Part shown: positions 10,195 to 22,100 of the stretch, piece by piece
How the letters are laid out: the number at the start of each line of letters is the position of its first letter
Numbering within the stretch: position 1 is the first letter of the stretch
NCBI GenBank assembly: GCA_942486035.1
Contig: CALNXK010000080.1
Coordinates: 1,377,001-1,441,000 of the forward strand
Length of the DNA: 64,000 nt
DNA from: Porites lobata
Lineage: Eukaryota; Cnidaria; Anthozoa; Scleractinia; Poritidae
Direction: 5' to 3'
Position numbers and translations under genes: made by a program
Notes under the pieces: model-generated
What the model was told of the DNA's origin: nothing
Databases searched by the model: none
What the model saw: the letters and a program-made list of their open reading frames with translations, nothing else

Positions 10195-10347
10195 TACCCT
10201 GGGTGCCAGAGACTTTTCTAGCGCGGTTTCCGGTTTCTGTCAAGTCTTTTTCTCGCGGCTTCGCCGCTCGTGCCGAAGATGTGTCGGCCTTCGGCCAACA
10301 CCGAAAATTCCCGCCGCACGCGAGAAAAACCTCTGGTACCCAGGGTA
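10195..10347. mobile_element. MITE with a perfect 9-bp target duplication (Mutator-like)
   Basis: The TIRs taccctgggtgccagag and ctctggtacccagggta bound a 153-bp element with an inner palindromic GC-rich core (cggccttcggcc). The 9-bp sequence gcatgagga is present directly before (10186-10194) and after (10348-10356). A 9-bp duplication is typical of MULE/Mutator insertions. Confidence 0.8.
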
Positions 10348-10703
10348 GCATGAGGACTGAACCACCGATTTCCTTGGTGACGCCCCCTCCCTCCTGGTGA
10401 AAACAGAAAACTTCCTTTCTGGAGGGGACCTTTTAACTCGTGGATTACGCGTAGCGTAAGGAACTAGTTATTGTGGGCACTGCAATATGCAAATGTATCA
10501 CTCAGGTGTAGACGGCTTTCGTAATTAGTCGGTTAGCACGAAAGTACCCGATGTCAAAACGACAATTGTCGTAAATCGATCGTTCCCAAACGTACCCGCG
10601 AGAAATAGGTGCTGAGCGTGCATTGTGCCCAGAGCTTTCGACGTTATGATTTTGTAACGTCTATTGGACGATAAGTTGTCTTCATGTGGACTTTGAATGC
10701 GTC

Positions 10704-10848
10704 AAATTAGGTGGCAGATACAGGGGAGGGGCTCGGGGGACCCGCTCCCCGTTATTTTTAGACCAAACTGAGGCCCGAAGGCGGCCGAAAAAATTTTTGG
10801 AGACCGGGCCCCTCCCTTATCTGAAGGTCTAGATCCGCCACTAAAATT
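10704..10848. mobile_element. Short MITE, 'gtggcggatc' type
   Basis: Left end ggtggcagatacaggggagg pairs with the right end ctagatccgccac. The same terminal word gcggatccaggg recurs at 15216, 25149 and in the element at 39539-39731, so this is a multi-copy family in this genome. Confidence 0.6.
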
Positions 10849-10939
10849 AGCACTATGGCCAACTTTGAGACAGAAGTTTATAAACTTTTGAAGCTTTTTG
10901 ACTGGCGCGTCCAGGCGATAAACATGATGAAGAGATCAG

Positions 10940-12970
10940 CAATAGCATTTGGACTCCCCAAGTGGTCCAAGCTCACGATTAGGGCTTTCCACAAGTTGCT
11001 CGGCAACTTTTTGGCAGCTTCTCGTATTTCGAGCAACTTTTTGCATTCTGAGCAATTTCTCTAGTTGTCTGATATCGAAGCAGCTTTTAGTGCTTAAATT
11101 TGCCTTTCTTCCATATTTCACAATGTTTTAGCAGACAATTTATAAATTTTCTGTAAAAAAAAAAGGAGCCAAATCCTCGCCCCCTGGGGCAGATCATGGG
11201 CGCAAGATGAAAGCAGCCGGGCTGTTCGGTCAGCAATTTTTAGAGAAAATTCAAAATGGTGGACGAAGATTCACACTTGATTGACTTGAGTGTCTCGGGT
11301 GAAGAAGGTCATTCAACAATTTTATTGGCTTATTACATTTTTTGGTTTTATTGGGGTTAAAGTTATTTAAGCTGTTAAGCTTAAAGGTTTAAGTTATTTA
11401 AGGTTAAAAGTTAAAGTTATTTAAGCTGCTAAGCTGGGAGATAAACAGTCAAGTGTCGCTATTGTTCGTCATGGTATTCCTGAGGGATCCATACTTGGCC
11501 CCTTGTTATTTTGGTCTTTATCAATGACTTACCGCTTTACGTCACTTCATCAAGAATTGATTTGTATGCCGACGATACAACGCTGACTTCCAGTACGAAC
11601 TATAGCTATATCGGAAGGTTAAAGGGTACCCTAAACTCGTCAATTGCCGAAATCGTCAATTGGGCAGCTTCGAACAAACTGCCAATTAATGAAGGTAAAA
11701 CCAAGGCTATGCTCATCAGTGGCAAGCGTCTCCCCTCAAAGACCAATGAAGAAATGACTTTAACTATTAAAGGAACTGAACTCGAACTCGTTCCCAGTGC
11801 TAAGCTGCTAGGTGTCGAAATTGACTCTGAACTTTCATTTACTTCCCATGTAGAGAAATTTTGTAAAACGCTGTCTCAGCGAATTGGCGTGTTAAAAACG
11901 ATAAGATCTTGCCTGCCCACGAAACAAAGGCTATTGTATTATAATACTATGATAAGATCTGTATTGCATTATGTCAGTTCAATCTGGACTAGTTGTGATA
12001 AGGAGAATTTAAGCCGTGTTTTTAAGCTACAAAAGAGAGCAACAAGGGTAGTTTCCGACGCTAATAACCAGGCGTCTAGTGTTAAGCTTTTTAATCGTCT
12101 ACAGTGGCTTCCTTTTTATGAAAGAGTGAAAATAGTTAAATGTTGTGTGGCGTGTAACCTTTCCTCTCCGCCCGCCTCGTCTAGCTTTTGCTATTTGCGG
12201 GCGGAGATGGCAAAATAATGTGTATGAAAATAAAGTATAGTGTGTTATACAAACGCAGCAAGGGTGAAGTTCCCTTATATATTGAAGACTCCTTAACACT
12301 CAACAGTCAGCAGCATAGTCGTGTAACTAGATATTGTAATATAAATTTTATTTGCCCAAAATTTAATCCGGTGACTGAAGGCGGTAGGACGTTCGCAGTT
12401 TCTACTTGCCAACTCTGGAACTTGCTTAAGTCCAGAACTTAGAAATGCAGTATCACTAGAATCCTTTAAGAATAATTATCGAAATATCTTATTTAAAGAG
12501 CAGCAGGAATTACACCATTTCATAGTTTAATCATATTCTTGCATATATTTCACTAGCCATATCATTAGCTATTATACTCATTCATATTGATGTAGAACTT
12601 CTATATTTCCTTAGTTTTGTTTATTTTGTACTTAGACTTTGTATATTCGCAAACTTATGTTTTTTTTGATTTTAATTTAGATAGAGAGCCACAAGTTTAC
12701 TAGTCTCTGTAACTATTCCGTGCTACCCTCTTTAAATAAAGTGTATTGTTATTGTTATATACAAACGCTGCATGGTTACGCCGCAAAATTGCACAAAAAT
12801 GCTTAGAAATCTTTATACTTTTGTTGTATAATTTGCATATTTTTAGCATCAGACCAAAAAAGCGTTTTTGTTTTTTCTAGCAACTTTTGAGCAACTTTTT
12901 GAGAAATTAAGAGCAACTTTTTGGAAAATCTCGAGCGACTTGTGGAAAGCCCTACTCGCGATTCTGCCGT
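10940..12970. mobile_element. Inverted-repeat element split by a LINE
   Basis: The block around 10983-11010 (agggctttccacaagttgctcg) is matched in reverse complement at about 12925-12955, and both sides carry repeated gagcaactttt words. The arms now enclose a LINE fragment (about 11425-12760), so the inverted-repeat element was probably the older resident. Confidence 0.5.
11425..12760 (+). pseudogene. 5'-truncated CR1/jockey-like non-LTR retrotransposon
   Basis: This is the C-terminal half of a LINE reverse transcriptase. The segment GIPEGSILGPLLF (11470-11510) is followed after a frameshift by VFINDLPLY, the catalytic box LYADDTTLT, KLLGVEID and the thumb/connection segment IRSVLHYVSSIW to about 12170. 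Another frameshift places the C-terminal words GEVPLYIEDSL and QLWNLL in a second frame (about 12265-12442). There is no endonuclease domain, so the copy is 5'-truncated. A 3' untranslated tail follows, ending in aataaagtgtattgttattg at about 12755. The copy is dead through truncation and at least two frameshifts. Confidence 0.85.
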
Positions 12971-13914
12971 GGGACTCACGATTTTTTAACTTTTCTCACG
13001 GCCTCACTACAAGTGAGGGAAATATCATTGTGAAACGAAATGTTTCTTTGTTGAATAAAAACAGAAATGTTTAATATTGCTGAATCGTAATTGACTCTTC
13101 TCATGTTTGTGCAGTACAACGCCTTTAGCAAGAGACTTCGCGATAGTTTTGCTTTGTCGGCCATTTTAAATGCGACGAAATGAGTTCAAGTACAGATTTT
13201 ACCGTCAAAACCCCCCTGCTTATTTTCCTCGAAATATCTTTGACTTCTTCAAAAGTAAAGCTCTACTACCTGCAAATTAACAGCGTCTACCGGCAAAATT
13301 TCATGGACAATAACATTTGTGGCGTGGCGCAATAGATATTGTGATCGTTTTGCTTTTGTTTTCTTAGTTTAGTTTAGTATTTTTTTTTTTTACACATTTT
13401 CATTTTTTGACAGACTTAAATAATACCGGTAGACTAATTGCAAGTTCATTATCAGCTTTCATTTTTGAAATAATTAATCCACGAGTTAGCCATAGGCACC
13501 CTTTGATCACAAAATGTCATGTGACAAGAGGTGGGGGAGGGGGATGCACGGTTATAGAAACAAACTCAGGGGGTGTCTTCAGCGCTGAAGGAAGTCAAAG
13601 GAGGGAAATCGGGCTTCTCATTCTCTATTTAATCACTGAATTATAAAATATTTTCTCGGCGCTTGTGTTTTCTGTTTCATTTCTGCACTAAACCCAGAAG
13701 AAGCAAGTGCCTTGTCTCTACGGCTAAGGCCCCTGCACATGTCAACCTCGCTGCCGCCATACTGAAAAACGAGAGGGCCCTGGGGAAGAGGCTGCTAATG
13801 TGTTGGGTGCCAAAAGCACGTGACAAGTGGGCAAAGCGCGTCATGTGAACAAGACTCAATCTAGTTGACAGGTAGCCCAAGCTCTCTATGAGAGCCCTGA
13901 ACAACATTATCTTA

Positions 13915-14292
13915 CTTAGTTAATTAATTATTCATACGGCAACAATTATGAGACGTTGTATGAGAATACCCTATTTCTCCATAATTTAGCGAAACGTGCA
14001 TTATATTTTCCCTTTTAAGCTTGCATTTTGTATTTTCTTATGTTTATTTGTGTGTTGACTGCGTTTCAGGCCTCCTAGGATGCCAAGAACCTGAGAACAA
14101 CACTACCCATCAAGCTAATTAATTATTCATACAGCAAGAAAATTATAAGACGTTGTATCAGAAATATTCTTTGCTCACTAAATTAACAAAATGTGCATTG
14201 AATATCGCTTTGAAGCTTACCTTTAGCGTCTTCTTGTTTTTCTTTGCGTTTTGACTGCATTTCAGACCTCCTTGGCACTGTTTAATGCCTTT
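13915..14292. repeat. Tandem duplication, unit about 195 bp
   Basis: Copy 1 begins ttaattaattattcatacgg near 13920 and copy 2 ctaattaattattcatacag near 14114. Both continue through gagacgttgta / aagacgttgta and end in a splice-acceptor-like tgcgtttcag or tgcatttcag followed by gcctcctagg or acctccttgg. Divergence is roughly one base in seven by eye. No coding content is recognisable. Confidence 0.65.
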
Positions 14293-14554
14293 TGTCGAGC
14301 GACAGTTTTTCACCCAGATGACTGATCTCACGGTGACCTTGGGCTACCTGTGTCTAGTTTAGTGGAAAGCTTGATAATCTCTTCAGTAACATAAAATTGA
14401 GAGTTTAAAAGTTCTAAATGGAACGTTATGTTTTTATCTCCCGTACAAATCTATCATCATCATATTATACTTTAGCTCTGTATTTAGAGTAAGCGGAACA
14501 ATCCAAACTCCTGTAAATCAATACTCTTTTCAGGAGTTTTCTTCACGGTGCAGT

Positions 14555-14785
14555 GGAACCTTGACTTAACGAAGGGCCAAGGGACTGACAAAATTTGTAT
14601 GCTACAGTGAAACCTCGATATAACGAAACTCTATATGACGAAGTTCGCGATTCAATGAACGATTTTCTTTACCCCCGTAATAGTAAAATATATGAAAAAG
14701 AACCTCGATATAATGAAACCCCCGCCTTTATAGCAAACACATTTTGTCATTCCCTTGGCCCTTCCCTTTGTTAGATCGAGGTTCC
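14555..14785. mobile_element. Pogo/Tigger-like MITE
   Basis: It starts tgcagtggaaccttgactta and ends tcgaggttccactgta. The TIR cagtggaacctcgatataac is typical of pogo/Tigger elements, which insert at TA. Interior copies of cctcgatataacgaaa repeat the same word. There is no transposase. Confidence 0.6.
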
Positions 14786-14786
14786 A

Positions 14787-15215
14787 CTGTACAACGAGGT
14801 TTCGTTATAGGAGGTTAAATCGTTCGTTGTAGCGAGGAATTTGTTATATCGAGGTTCCACTGTATTACAATATTTTAAAAATCCTATCCTAAGTTACTCG
14901 CGCAATTTTTGCCAGAAGAAAGAATCGATTGCTTCCACAGACTTGTACCCAGTCTCATGGGAAGGAACGAAGGAAAAATTGCGACGCTATGAGTCCCCGC
15001 GCACCTCAACCTAACCCCAATCTTCTCTCACCCCAAAAACACACAAATGGCGATTGGGTACGAGGCTGTAGAAGTAATCGATTCATTCTTCTGGTAAAAA
15101 TACCCCGAGTAACTTAGGGTAGGGTTTTTGAAAGATTGTAATACAGTGGAACCTCGATATAACGAATTCCTCGCTACAACGAACGATTAATGGGGGACGA
15201 TTACCTCGTTGCAGA
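14787..15215. mobile_element. Larger inverted repeat with pogo-type arms
   Basis: The segment 14787-14900 is matched in reverse complement at about 15104-15215. The match covers not only the pogo-type TIR (cagtggaacctcgatataac) but also about 40 bp on its inner side (tattacaatattttaaaaat… versus …gattgtaata). The spacer is about 200 bp. It represents two head-to-head MITE copies or a composite foldback. Confidence 0.6.
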
Positions 15216-15329
15216 GGCGGATCCAGGGGGAGGGTTGAGGGGGTTGCAACCCCCCTTTGAGAAGTTTTCAAACTTGCCTGGCAACCCACGTCAACCCCTT
15301 TTTCATACCAAAAATAATATTATAAATTA

Positions 15330-15720
15330 TAATTTACATTCCAGTCCAAGCGATCATTACAAGAAGACTATAGCTATTCCTCTTCTTGACTCCTTAATCA
15401 TCCAAATGCAAGATCGATTGTCTGACGAAGATCGTCACGCCCGCCATCTACTTTGTCTCGTGTCATCGATTGTAGTATATAAGGCACAGCAGCTGGATGA
15501 TGAAGGCATGCTGTTCTGGGAGAAAGACATTCCATTTCTCAATCCCTTGGCAATGAGGTATGCAGATGGAAAACAATCTGGCAGTCAACAAATATGGAGT
15601 TTCCAAACAACCTTTCATTAGCATTTGGTGTTTGCCATGAAGATGCTTTTCCAAACAACTATCGCCTTCTAGTCATTGCCTGCACCCTACCGATCACAAG
15701 CGCAGAAGCTGAGCCCTAGT
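15330..15720 (+). pseudogene. hAT-family transposase remnant (THAP12/ZMYM-like C-terminus)
   Basis: One frame encodes YKKTIAIPLLDSLIIQMQDR (15351-15416), matching the central segment of hAT transposases of the THAP12/ZMYM type, and ends at 15621. In a second frame, after a shift near 15620, comes AFGVCHEDAFPNNYRLL and then LPITSAEAE (about 15620-15715), which is the hAT C-terminal dimerisation motif. The usual RSFS after SAEAE is missing because a stop intervenes. The DNA-binding and catalytic N-terminal parts are absent. It is a dead fragment, and the nearby gcggatccaggg sequence at 15216 may be a separate insertion. Confidence 0.7.
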
Positions 15721-15724
15721 TTCA

Positions 15725-16300
15725 GTGATTAAATGAATCAAGACCTACTCTAAGTCAACAGTGCCTAAAGAGTTATTCCCTGATCTCGCAGTGCGATTGC
15801 CACTAGACTACGATTAGTCCCCCATTTTTCGCCAGAAATTTGACTAATCACGGACTGTGATCACCACCTTTGTTTGATCGTAAATGAAGTTCACACCGCA
15901 CAAAACCGAGCTTGGGAAACTTGAAAATGAAAGTAAAAACAGAAGTATTATGCAAATCTGGCGGTACACCAAGGATGCGGTACCTGATGTACCATTATAC
16001 TTTTTCAACTGCCGGTTCGTTACCTCTTCATGCAAAACCTGAATTTTGCATTATTTTTTCCTTGCACGATTTTCTTCTTATACGTTTTACTATTTTTTTT
16101 TTTTATCCACAGCCCCAAGCGATACCTTTATGGTTTATTGGTGCTCCGTCCCTAACCGATTCTAAAATCTACAATTTACACCCCCTAAAAAAGAGGACAA
16201 GGACACACGTCCGTTTGTTGTGGGAGTTCTCCCTGGCGTCGAGGTAGATAAAGTTTGTGGACATATTTTCTTTTTTCTTCCAATAATTTCGCCCAGTGTA
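15725..16300. other. Gene-free spacer
   Basis: No supportable gene. The frames on both strands are short and carry no recognisable domain. Confidence 0.4.
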
Positions 16301-16305
16301 AAGGA

Positions 16306-16515
16306 ATCCAATACAATACTGGATTCTGAATTCCGTGCCGTGGATTCCGGATTCCAAGGTACTGGATTCCGGATTCTTTGTCAGTGGCAGTTGGATTCCG
16401 GATTACAATCGTTGCCGGGATTCCGGGTTCATTGAGTTGTATTCCGGATTTTTAAGCCGAGGAATCCCGCTTCCACAAGCAAAAATTTTCCGGATTCCGG
16501 AATCTGGATTCCCTT
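16306..16515. repeat. Degenerate ggattccggattc minisatellite
   Basis: At least nine copies of ggattcc-type words with spacers such as ctttgtcagtggcagtt. A related fragment (gggatccggatttcttgtcagtgg) occurs at 23588, so this is a dispersed family. Confidence 0.65.
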
Positions 16516-17058
16516 ACAGGGGGCGAAATAACTGATCGTCTAAGAAGAGAGTTCAAAAACAGGCGAATCGAACGTGGCTTTGTAGCATTAAGGATAGTTG
16601 AGAGAGAGAGTCTTGTATTGACTGGTTTCAATTCTCTAGTTCAGTATCCCTAACGATACGAAGTGTGTAGAGTTTTTGCATTATTAATGACGGACAATTC
16701 CAATTCTTGTTTTCTGCAAGAGTGATTTCTTCTCTTTGACCATCTAAATGAGTCGTAGAATATCCCTTACCAGAACCCGATTACCAAAAAGTCTCGAAAA
16801 ATTGAAACAAAATCAGTTCAGGGTCTAATGTGTTGTACAACGGCGACGCCAATGAAAACGTAGCTGAAACATAGACTTTGCGTCCTTTGAAACTTTTTCG
16901 CCCTCATACCAAGTCACTCAGTTACTAGAAAGGAGGGAAGTTAGGTTGGAACTGAAGAGAGGGAGCCGCGTCCGAATTCAGAGACAGGTAATAAAATTTA
17001 TAGTTTTTCCGTTCCCGTTCTCAAGTAAACTCAAGTAAAACCTATTGTGATTTAAACG

Positions 17059-17284
17059 CCATTTACACGCGCTAAAAAAATTGGCACCGTGCCTCGTTTA
17101 CCCGTGCCGAGACTACCTCTGGGAGCTAGTCTCGGCACCCCTAAAATTGTGACCACTGGTGCCACATTACACGTGGGACCGATACGTTTACACGTCGAAA
17201 ATTGGGAGTGCCGTGCCTTAAAATCGTCAGCACGGTGCCAGAAATTTGGCGCGCCGTGCAGATTTTTTTAGCGCATGTAAATGG
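17059..17284. mobile_element. MITE
   Basis: The left end ccatttacacgcgctaaaaaa pairs with the right end tttttagcgcatgtaaatgg. The interior is rich in gccgtgcc/ggcacggt words that also pair with each other. It has no coding capacity. Confidence 0.75.
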
Positions 17285-17328
17285 AGTTTTAGACGTTGCC
17301 GTCGCCATCGTAGTTTCGAAGGGTCCCT

Positions 17329-17704
17329 AATAGGAAGCTTAGGCAATGACGACGGCGACGGCAACGAGAACGTCAAAAAAGAAATAGGTTTAGATTAACA
17401 AGACAGCAACTCAGCACGTTCATCGCGCTTTTTTGTACATTTCTTTGCCGTTACCGCAGGACTACCACCTGAAAGTGCCTGGTTTCAAGTTTTATGGAGG
17501 ACGTGAACATACGACGACGATTTTCTTTTTCTTTTTGTGAACTTAAGTACAGTCCTGTAGAGTCCAACTCCTGAAAAATCGCCAGCATTCGACAAATTAG
17601 TAAAAGAGTTGGAATAAGAGCGATGCGGTATGAATTAGCGCGAATTCACGTTTTGGGGGACGTTTTCGCTGCCGTCGCCGTCCTCTTTGCCTAAGCTCCC
17701 TATT
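17329..17704. mobile_element. MITE, 'gggagcttaggca' family
   Basis: The left ataggaagcttaggcaatg and the following gacgacggcgacggca pair with the right tgccgtcgccgtc and ttgcctaagctccctat. A second member of the family lies in the Roquin gene at 53756-54084. Confidence 0.75.
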
Positions 17705-17959
17705 TTCCCTACCGTGACCTAGTATTAGCCTTGCTGCACTGTCTCTTACTCATTCCTCTACCTTAGTTTCAATTTTTGCCTTCAAACGTGAGGCTTCTGT
17801 CTTACGAAGACCAGTTTTTGCATTCATGTAGTTGGAGATTGAAGTGATCTAGCTGAGAATGAGGGCCGAAATAAACGAAGAAATCTTTCCATAACTTAAG
17901 GGTTTTCTTTGAAAATCTATGTTTGGATCTTTTCAACTATTAGCTAAGAAAACATGAAC

Positions 17960-18245
17960 AAACTCTTACATTGAGGTAATGAAGTATGATATTCATATTT
18001 CAGAGCTGCAAGACAAAGAATTGAACGTAAAGAAGATCGTTGTGGTTGTAGACGCAACTTTTGGAGTTGAAGGTCTGACAATTCGTTCATGCTCGGCGGA
18101 ATTCGAACCCTTGTCCTCCCTGTGATACTGTGTATAAAACAAACCACTTTTATTAACGACCAGCTCCCAGATGGTTTCCGGTAGAGCACTACACCGGTAT
18201 CGCAAAGGTCAAGGTTTCGAGGAAAGGAAACCAGTATAAAAGGAA
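17960..18245 (-). repeat. tRNA-related SINE-like repeat
   Basis: The minus strand contains a box A-like ggtgtagtgctctacc (about 18195) and, some 90 bp further, a box B-like gggttcgaattcc (about 18105). The spacing is larger than in a normal tRNA. I treat it as a SINE-like repeat, and the small protein frames on this strand are incidental. Confidence 0.35.
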
Positions 18246-18259
18246 TTTTTTTAAACATT

Positions 18260-19136
18260 GGGACTTAACATTTGACGGGTATAAGATCATAGAAACTATA
18301 TGAATGTCATGCACATCAACAGAGTAATTAGAATACTTTCGTGAATCCTGCAATATGATTGGTTGACATATTCACTATCTCATTGTTGGCTCTGGTGTTG
18401 GCTGATCAAGAAATGGTCTATTGTACGGGTCCAATTCACCAAAACAATAGCCTTTTGTCCAAGGTGATGCTGCCGAAAAAAAGACCGAACAGTCTGTGCA
18501 CGATCGTTTAATCTTCGGCGTAACAAATTTGTAATACTAGGGGCGAGGAGAGAGGTTTTTTTGCCTTGACGCGTTGCTTTTGATAGGATTGTGCTTTTAT
18601 ACTGAGCGCTCTGAACAAAAAAATATGATTTCAGAAATACTTTAAAGAAAACTTTCTTAAACCGTTATTAAAACAAGCTTATTATTTGCGCGTCCTACAT
18701 TCAAAGGTGCGATCTTTGAATGTAATCCATACCTTTTTCTAAGATTAAACGACTTTCGTTCTTATTCTCACCCAAGCGGCCCAGAATACGTTTTCACGAT
18801 CTTTGTAATCCACAAACTTTTCCTGCTGAAAAATTATTCGACTTTTTTGTGTGCGCAATTTCATTCTCTCGAGAAAAGAAAAGAAAAAAGATTTTAGTCT
18901 TACTTTACTTTTATGAGCATTCCGAAACGTTAAGAACGAAATGCTTTTTTAGCCTATGGGCGGAACTTTACGAAGGTGATATTTTTGAGATCATGGTTGT
19001 TCGCCTATTGTTGTTAGTATTGGCGAAAGCAATGAACTCTCGATCAATTCCTCTCAAAAAATGGACAAGCGAGTTCAACAACAGATAAAACATTTGCAGA
19101 AAAATGAGACACACATGGTTAGTTGTTTTAGAGTCG
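18260..19136. other. Gene-free spacer
   Basis: No recognisable coding content. One 79-codon frame (18849-19088) has no homology that I can see. Confidence 0.4.
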
Positions 19137-22100
19137 AATGAGATGCGTGACTTTGTCGTCTATTGTTTTTGTTTGGCCTTTAATATCCCATTGCCGGTAA
19201 GAACGCGAAAAGAAAAACATTGCTAGAAGAGTTATAAAACAATTCCAAAGTTAAGTTAAGTTTTCATGACGAAAACGCCTTTACGCTGAAGAGGATTAGA
19301 ACGTGCCTGCGCGCGGACAAAACAAGGCACGAACAGGGCACGCTTTAGTTCAATAGCTGAATGGGATGTGAGACTTTTTATTCATCTCTTTGTCAGACAA
19401 CTGAAGCACAGAATTTAACTGCTTTTTTTACGACGCTGTGAGAAACAAGGAAGCCATGCGACGCGAAATCAAAAGCGACAATATGTCCCCCACTTTTCGT
19501 TGAAATACTTTGTAGAGTCTTATCTTTCTGACTTTCTCGGTGATTCTATAAAACAAAACCCGAAGGCTTTTTGGTCACACATCAAAAAACTAGGAAAAGA
19601 GGATACAGATACCCAAGACCTCAAAGTTAGAAATGAAGTGTTTACCGAACCGAGAGCTAAGGCCGAAGTGCTAAATAGTCAGTTCTCCAGTGTTTTCAAC
19701 AACGAAGAATCAGAGAATATCCCAGACCCTGGCGAAAGCCCTATTCCGACTATTGGAACAATAAACATCACAACCTGTGGAGTTGAAAAGTAACTTAGCG
19801 AGTTGAAGGTAGACAAAGCGTATGGCCCGGATGGAATTCCACCCTGGTTTTTAAGGGAGAATGCCCATGAAATATCAAAGGTTCTTACTGATATATATCA
19901 AGATTGTATTGATACCGGAACTGTGCCTATCCAATGGAAACATGCCAACGTATGCGCTATTCACAAGAAAGGAAAGAAATCGGATCCTTCAAATTATAGG
20001 CCCGTGTCACTTACCTGGATTGCATCAAAGGTACTTGAGCATATTGTACACAGCCATGTTATGAAGCATCTTTCACGATATGGAGTGCTCACTGATTGTC
20101 AACATGGCTTTAGAGCGAAACGATCAACAGAAACACAGCTCATATGTACCATTCATGACATAGCAAGTGCTATCCAGTCTAACAAAACAATTCACGCCGC
20201 AATCCTTGATTTTTCAAAAGCATTCGACAAAGTTCCCCATCGCCGACTCTTGAAGAAACTTGATTATTATGGAATTCGTGGCCCACTACATAACTGGTTT
20301 GAATCGTTTCTAACACAGCGTACCCAATCAGTGGTAATTGAGGGGGCATCATCTGCCCCTGTAGTTACGACATCTGGTGTTCCCCAAGGAACAGTCTTAG
20401 GACCGCTACTGTTCTTAATGTATATAAATGATTTACCTGATAGTCTTAACTCTACTGTTAGACTTTTTGCTGATGATACATTGTTATATGGGACAATTTG
20501 TTGTGATGAAGACACAGCCGACTTCCAAGAGGACTTGTATAGATTAGAAGATTGGCAACAAAAGTTGAAGATGGAATTTAATCCTTCAAAGTGCAAGATC
20601 ATGTGTTTTACATCCAGGAGAGATCCTCCAAAGCGGGAATACGTATTTTGTGGACAAATCCTAGAAGAAGTGGAATCTCACCCTTATCTGGGGGTAGTGC
20701 TCGATAACAAAATGAGGTGGTCACCACACATTGAAACAATCACATCTAGGGCAAATAAGGTCTTGGGACGTATCAAGCGAAATCTGTGGAATTGTCCAAA
20801 GTCAGTGAAAGAAACCGTGTATATGACACTTGTGAGGCCAAAACTCCAGTATGCCTGTAGCGCATGGGACCCACATTACCAGAAAGATAAAGCCGCTCTA
20901 GAAAGGGTACAGCGGAAAGCAGCCCGCTTTGTCACTGGAAATTACGATCGAACAACGAGCGTGACGGAAATGCTGCAAGACCTACAGTGGGACACACTTG
21001 AAACAATGAGAAGACACCCAAGGCTCTCCACTATATACAAGATGTGCCACGGCCTCCTAGATGGGGACTGGGGGGATTATTTGATAACAAGCAAAGAAAG
21101 GAGAACCCGGGGAAGCCATGATTTTAAATTTATTGTACCGAAAGGACATAAAGATATTTTTAGATTTTCTTTTTTTCCCAGGACAATAACTGAATGGAAC
21201 AAACTTCCAGAAGAAATTGTTTCCAGCCAATCCCTCTGTATTTTTAAAAGCAAACTAATTTAGTTTTCTTTTTATCAGTAGTTTTTTAACAGTTTTTAAT
21301 AGTTTTGTATATTCTAGTATAGTTTTATTTATTATTATCTTAGAGTTGGCGTGATGTCCCAAACGATTTTGCCGACATAACGATATTTAGATTTAGATTT
21401 AGATTTAGAAATGAAAGATTTTTTTTCCCCGAGTAGCCGTGTGCGAAATCATTCAAATGAATTGACGAAGCGCGAGTTTTGAATGCTGAGTTTACCACTT
21501 TGAACTTAATAACCCACTGAGTGCGTGTATCAGTTATTCAATAAACCAATGAAGCGCGAGATTTGAAAGCTGAATTTTGAGTTGAACAGGATGTGTGACT
21601 TTGTCGTCTATTGTTTTTGTTTGGCCTTTAATATCCCATTGCCGGTAAGAACGCGAAAAGATAAATATTGCTAGAAGAGTTATAGAACAATTCCAAAGTT
21701 GAGCCAAGTTATCATGACGAAAACGCCTTTACGCAGAACTAGGATTAGAACGTGCACGCGCGCGGATAAAACAAGGCACGAACAGGGCACGCTTTAGTTC
21801 AATAGCTGAATGGGATGTGAGACTTTTATTAATTCTCTCTGTCAGACAACTGAAGCACAGAATTCAAATGCTTTTTCTGATAACGCTGTGAAAAGCAAGG
21901 AAGCCTTGCGAAGCGAAATCAAAAGCGACGGTATGTCCGGCTCTTTTCGATGAAACACTTTGTAGGAGACTGAAATGCCTGAAGATTTTTTTCTCCGGGT
22001 AGCCGTGCGCGAATTTATTCAAATGAATCGACGAAACGCGAGTTTTAAATGCTACGTTTACCACTTTGAACTTAATAACCCAATGAGTGCGTCTATTAGT

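Noticed and set aside
10079..10400. Two overlapping small proteins at 10079-10348 and 10188-10400
   Set aside because: Both run through the MITE at 10195-10347 and are explained by it.
13663..13907. Opposing 60-75 codon frames
   Set aside because: They overlap on both strands, have no domain and lie in repeat-like sequence.
20267..20602. A 111-codon minus-strand frame
   Set aside because: It is antisense to the LINE reverse transcriptase and is a shadow.
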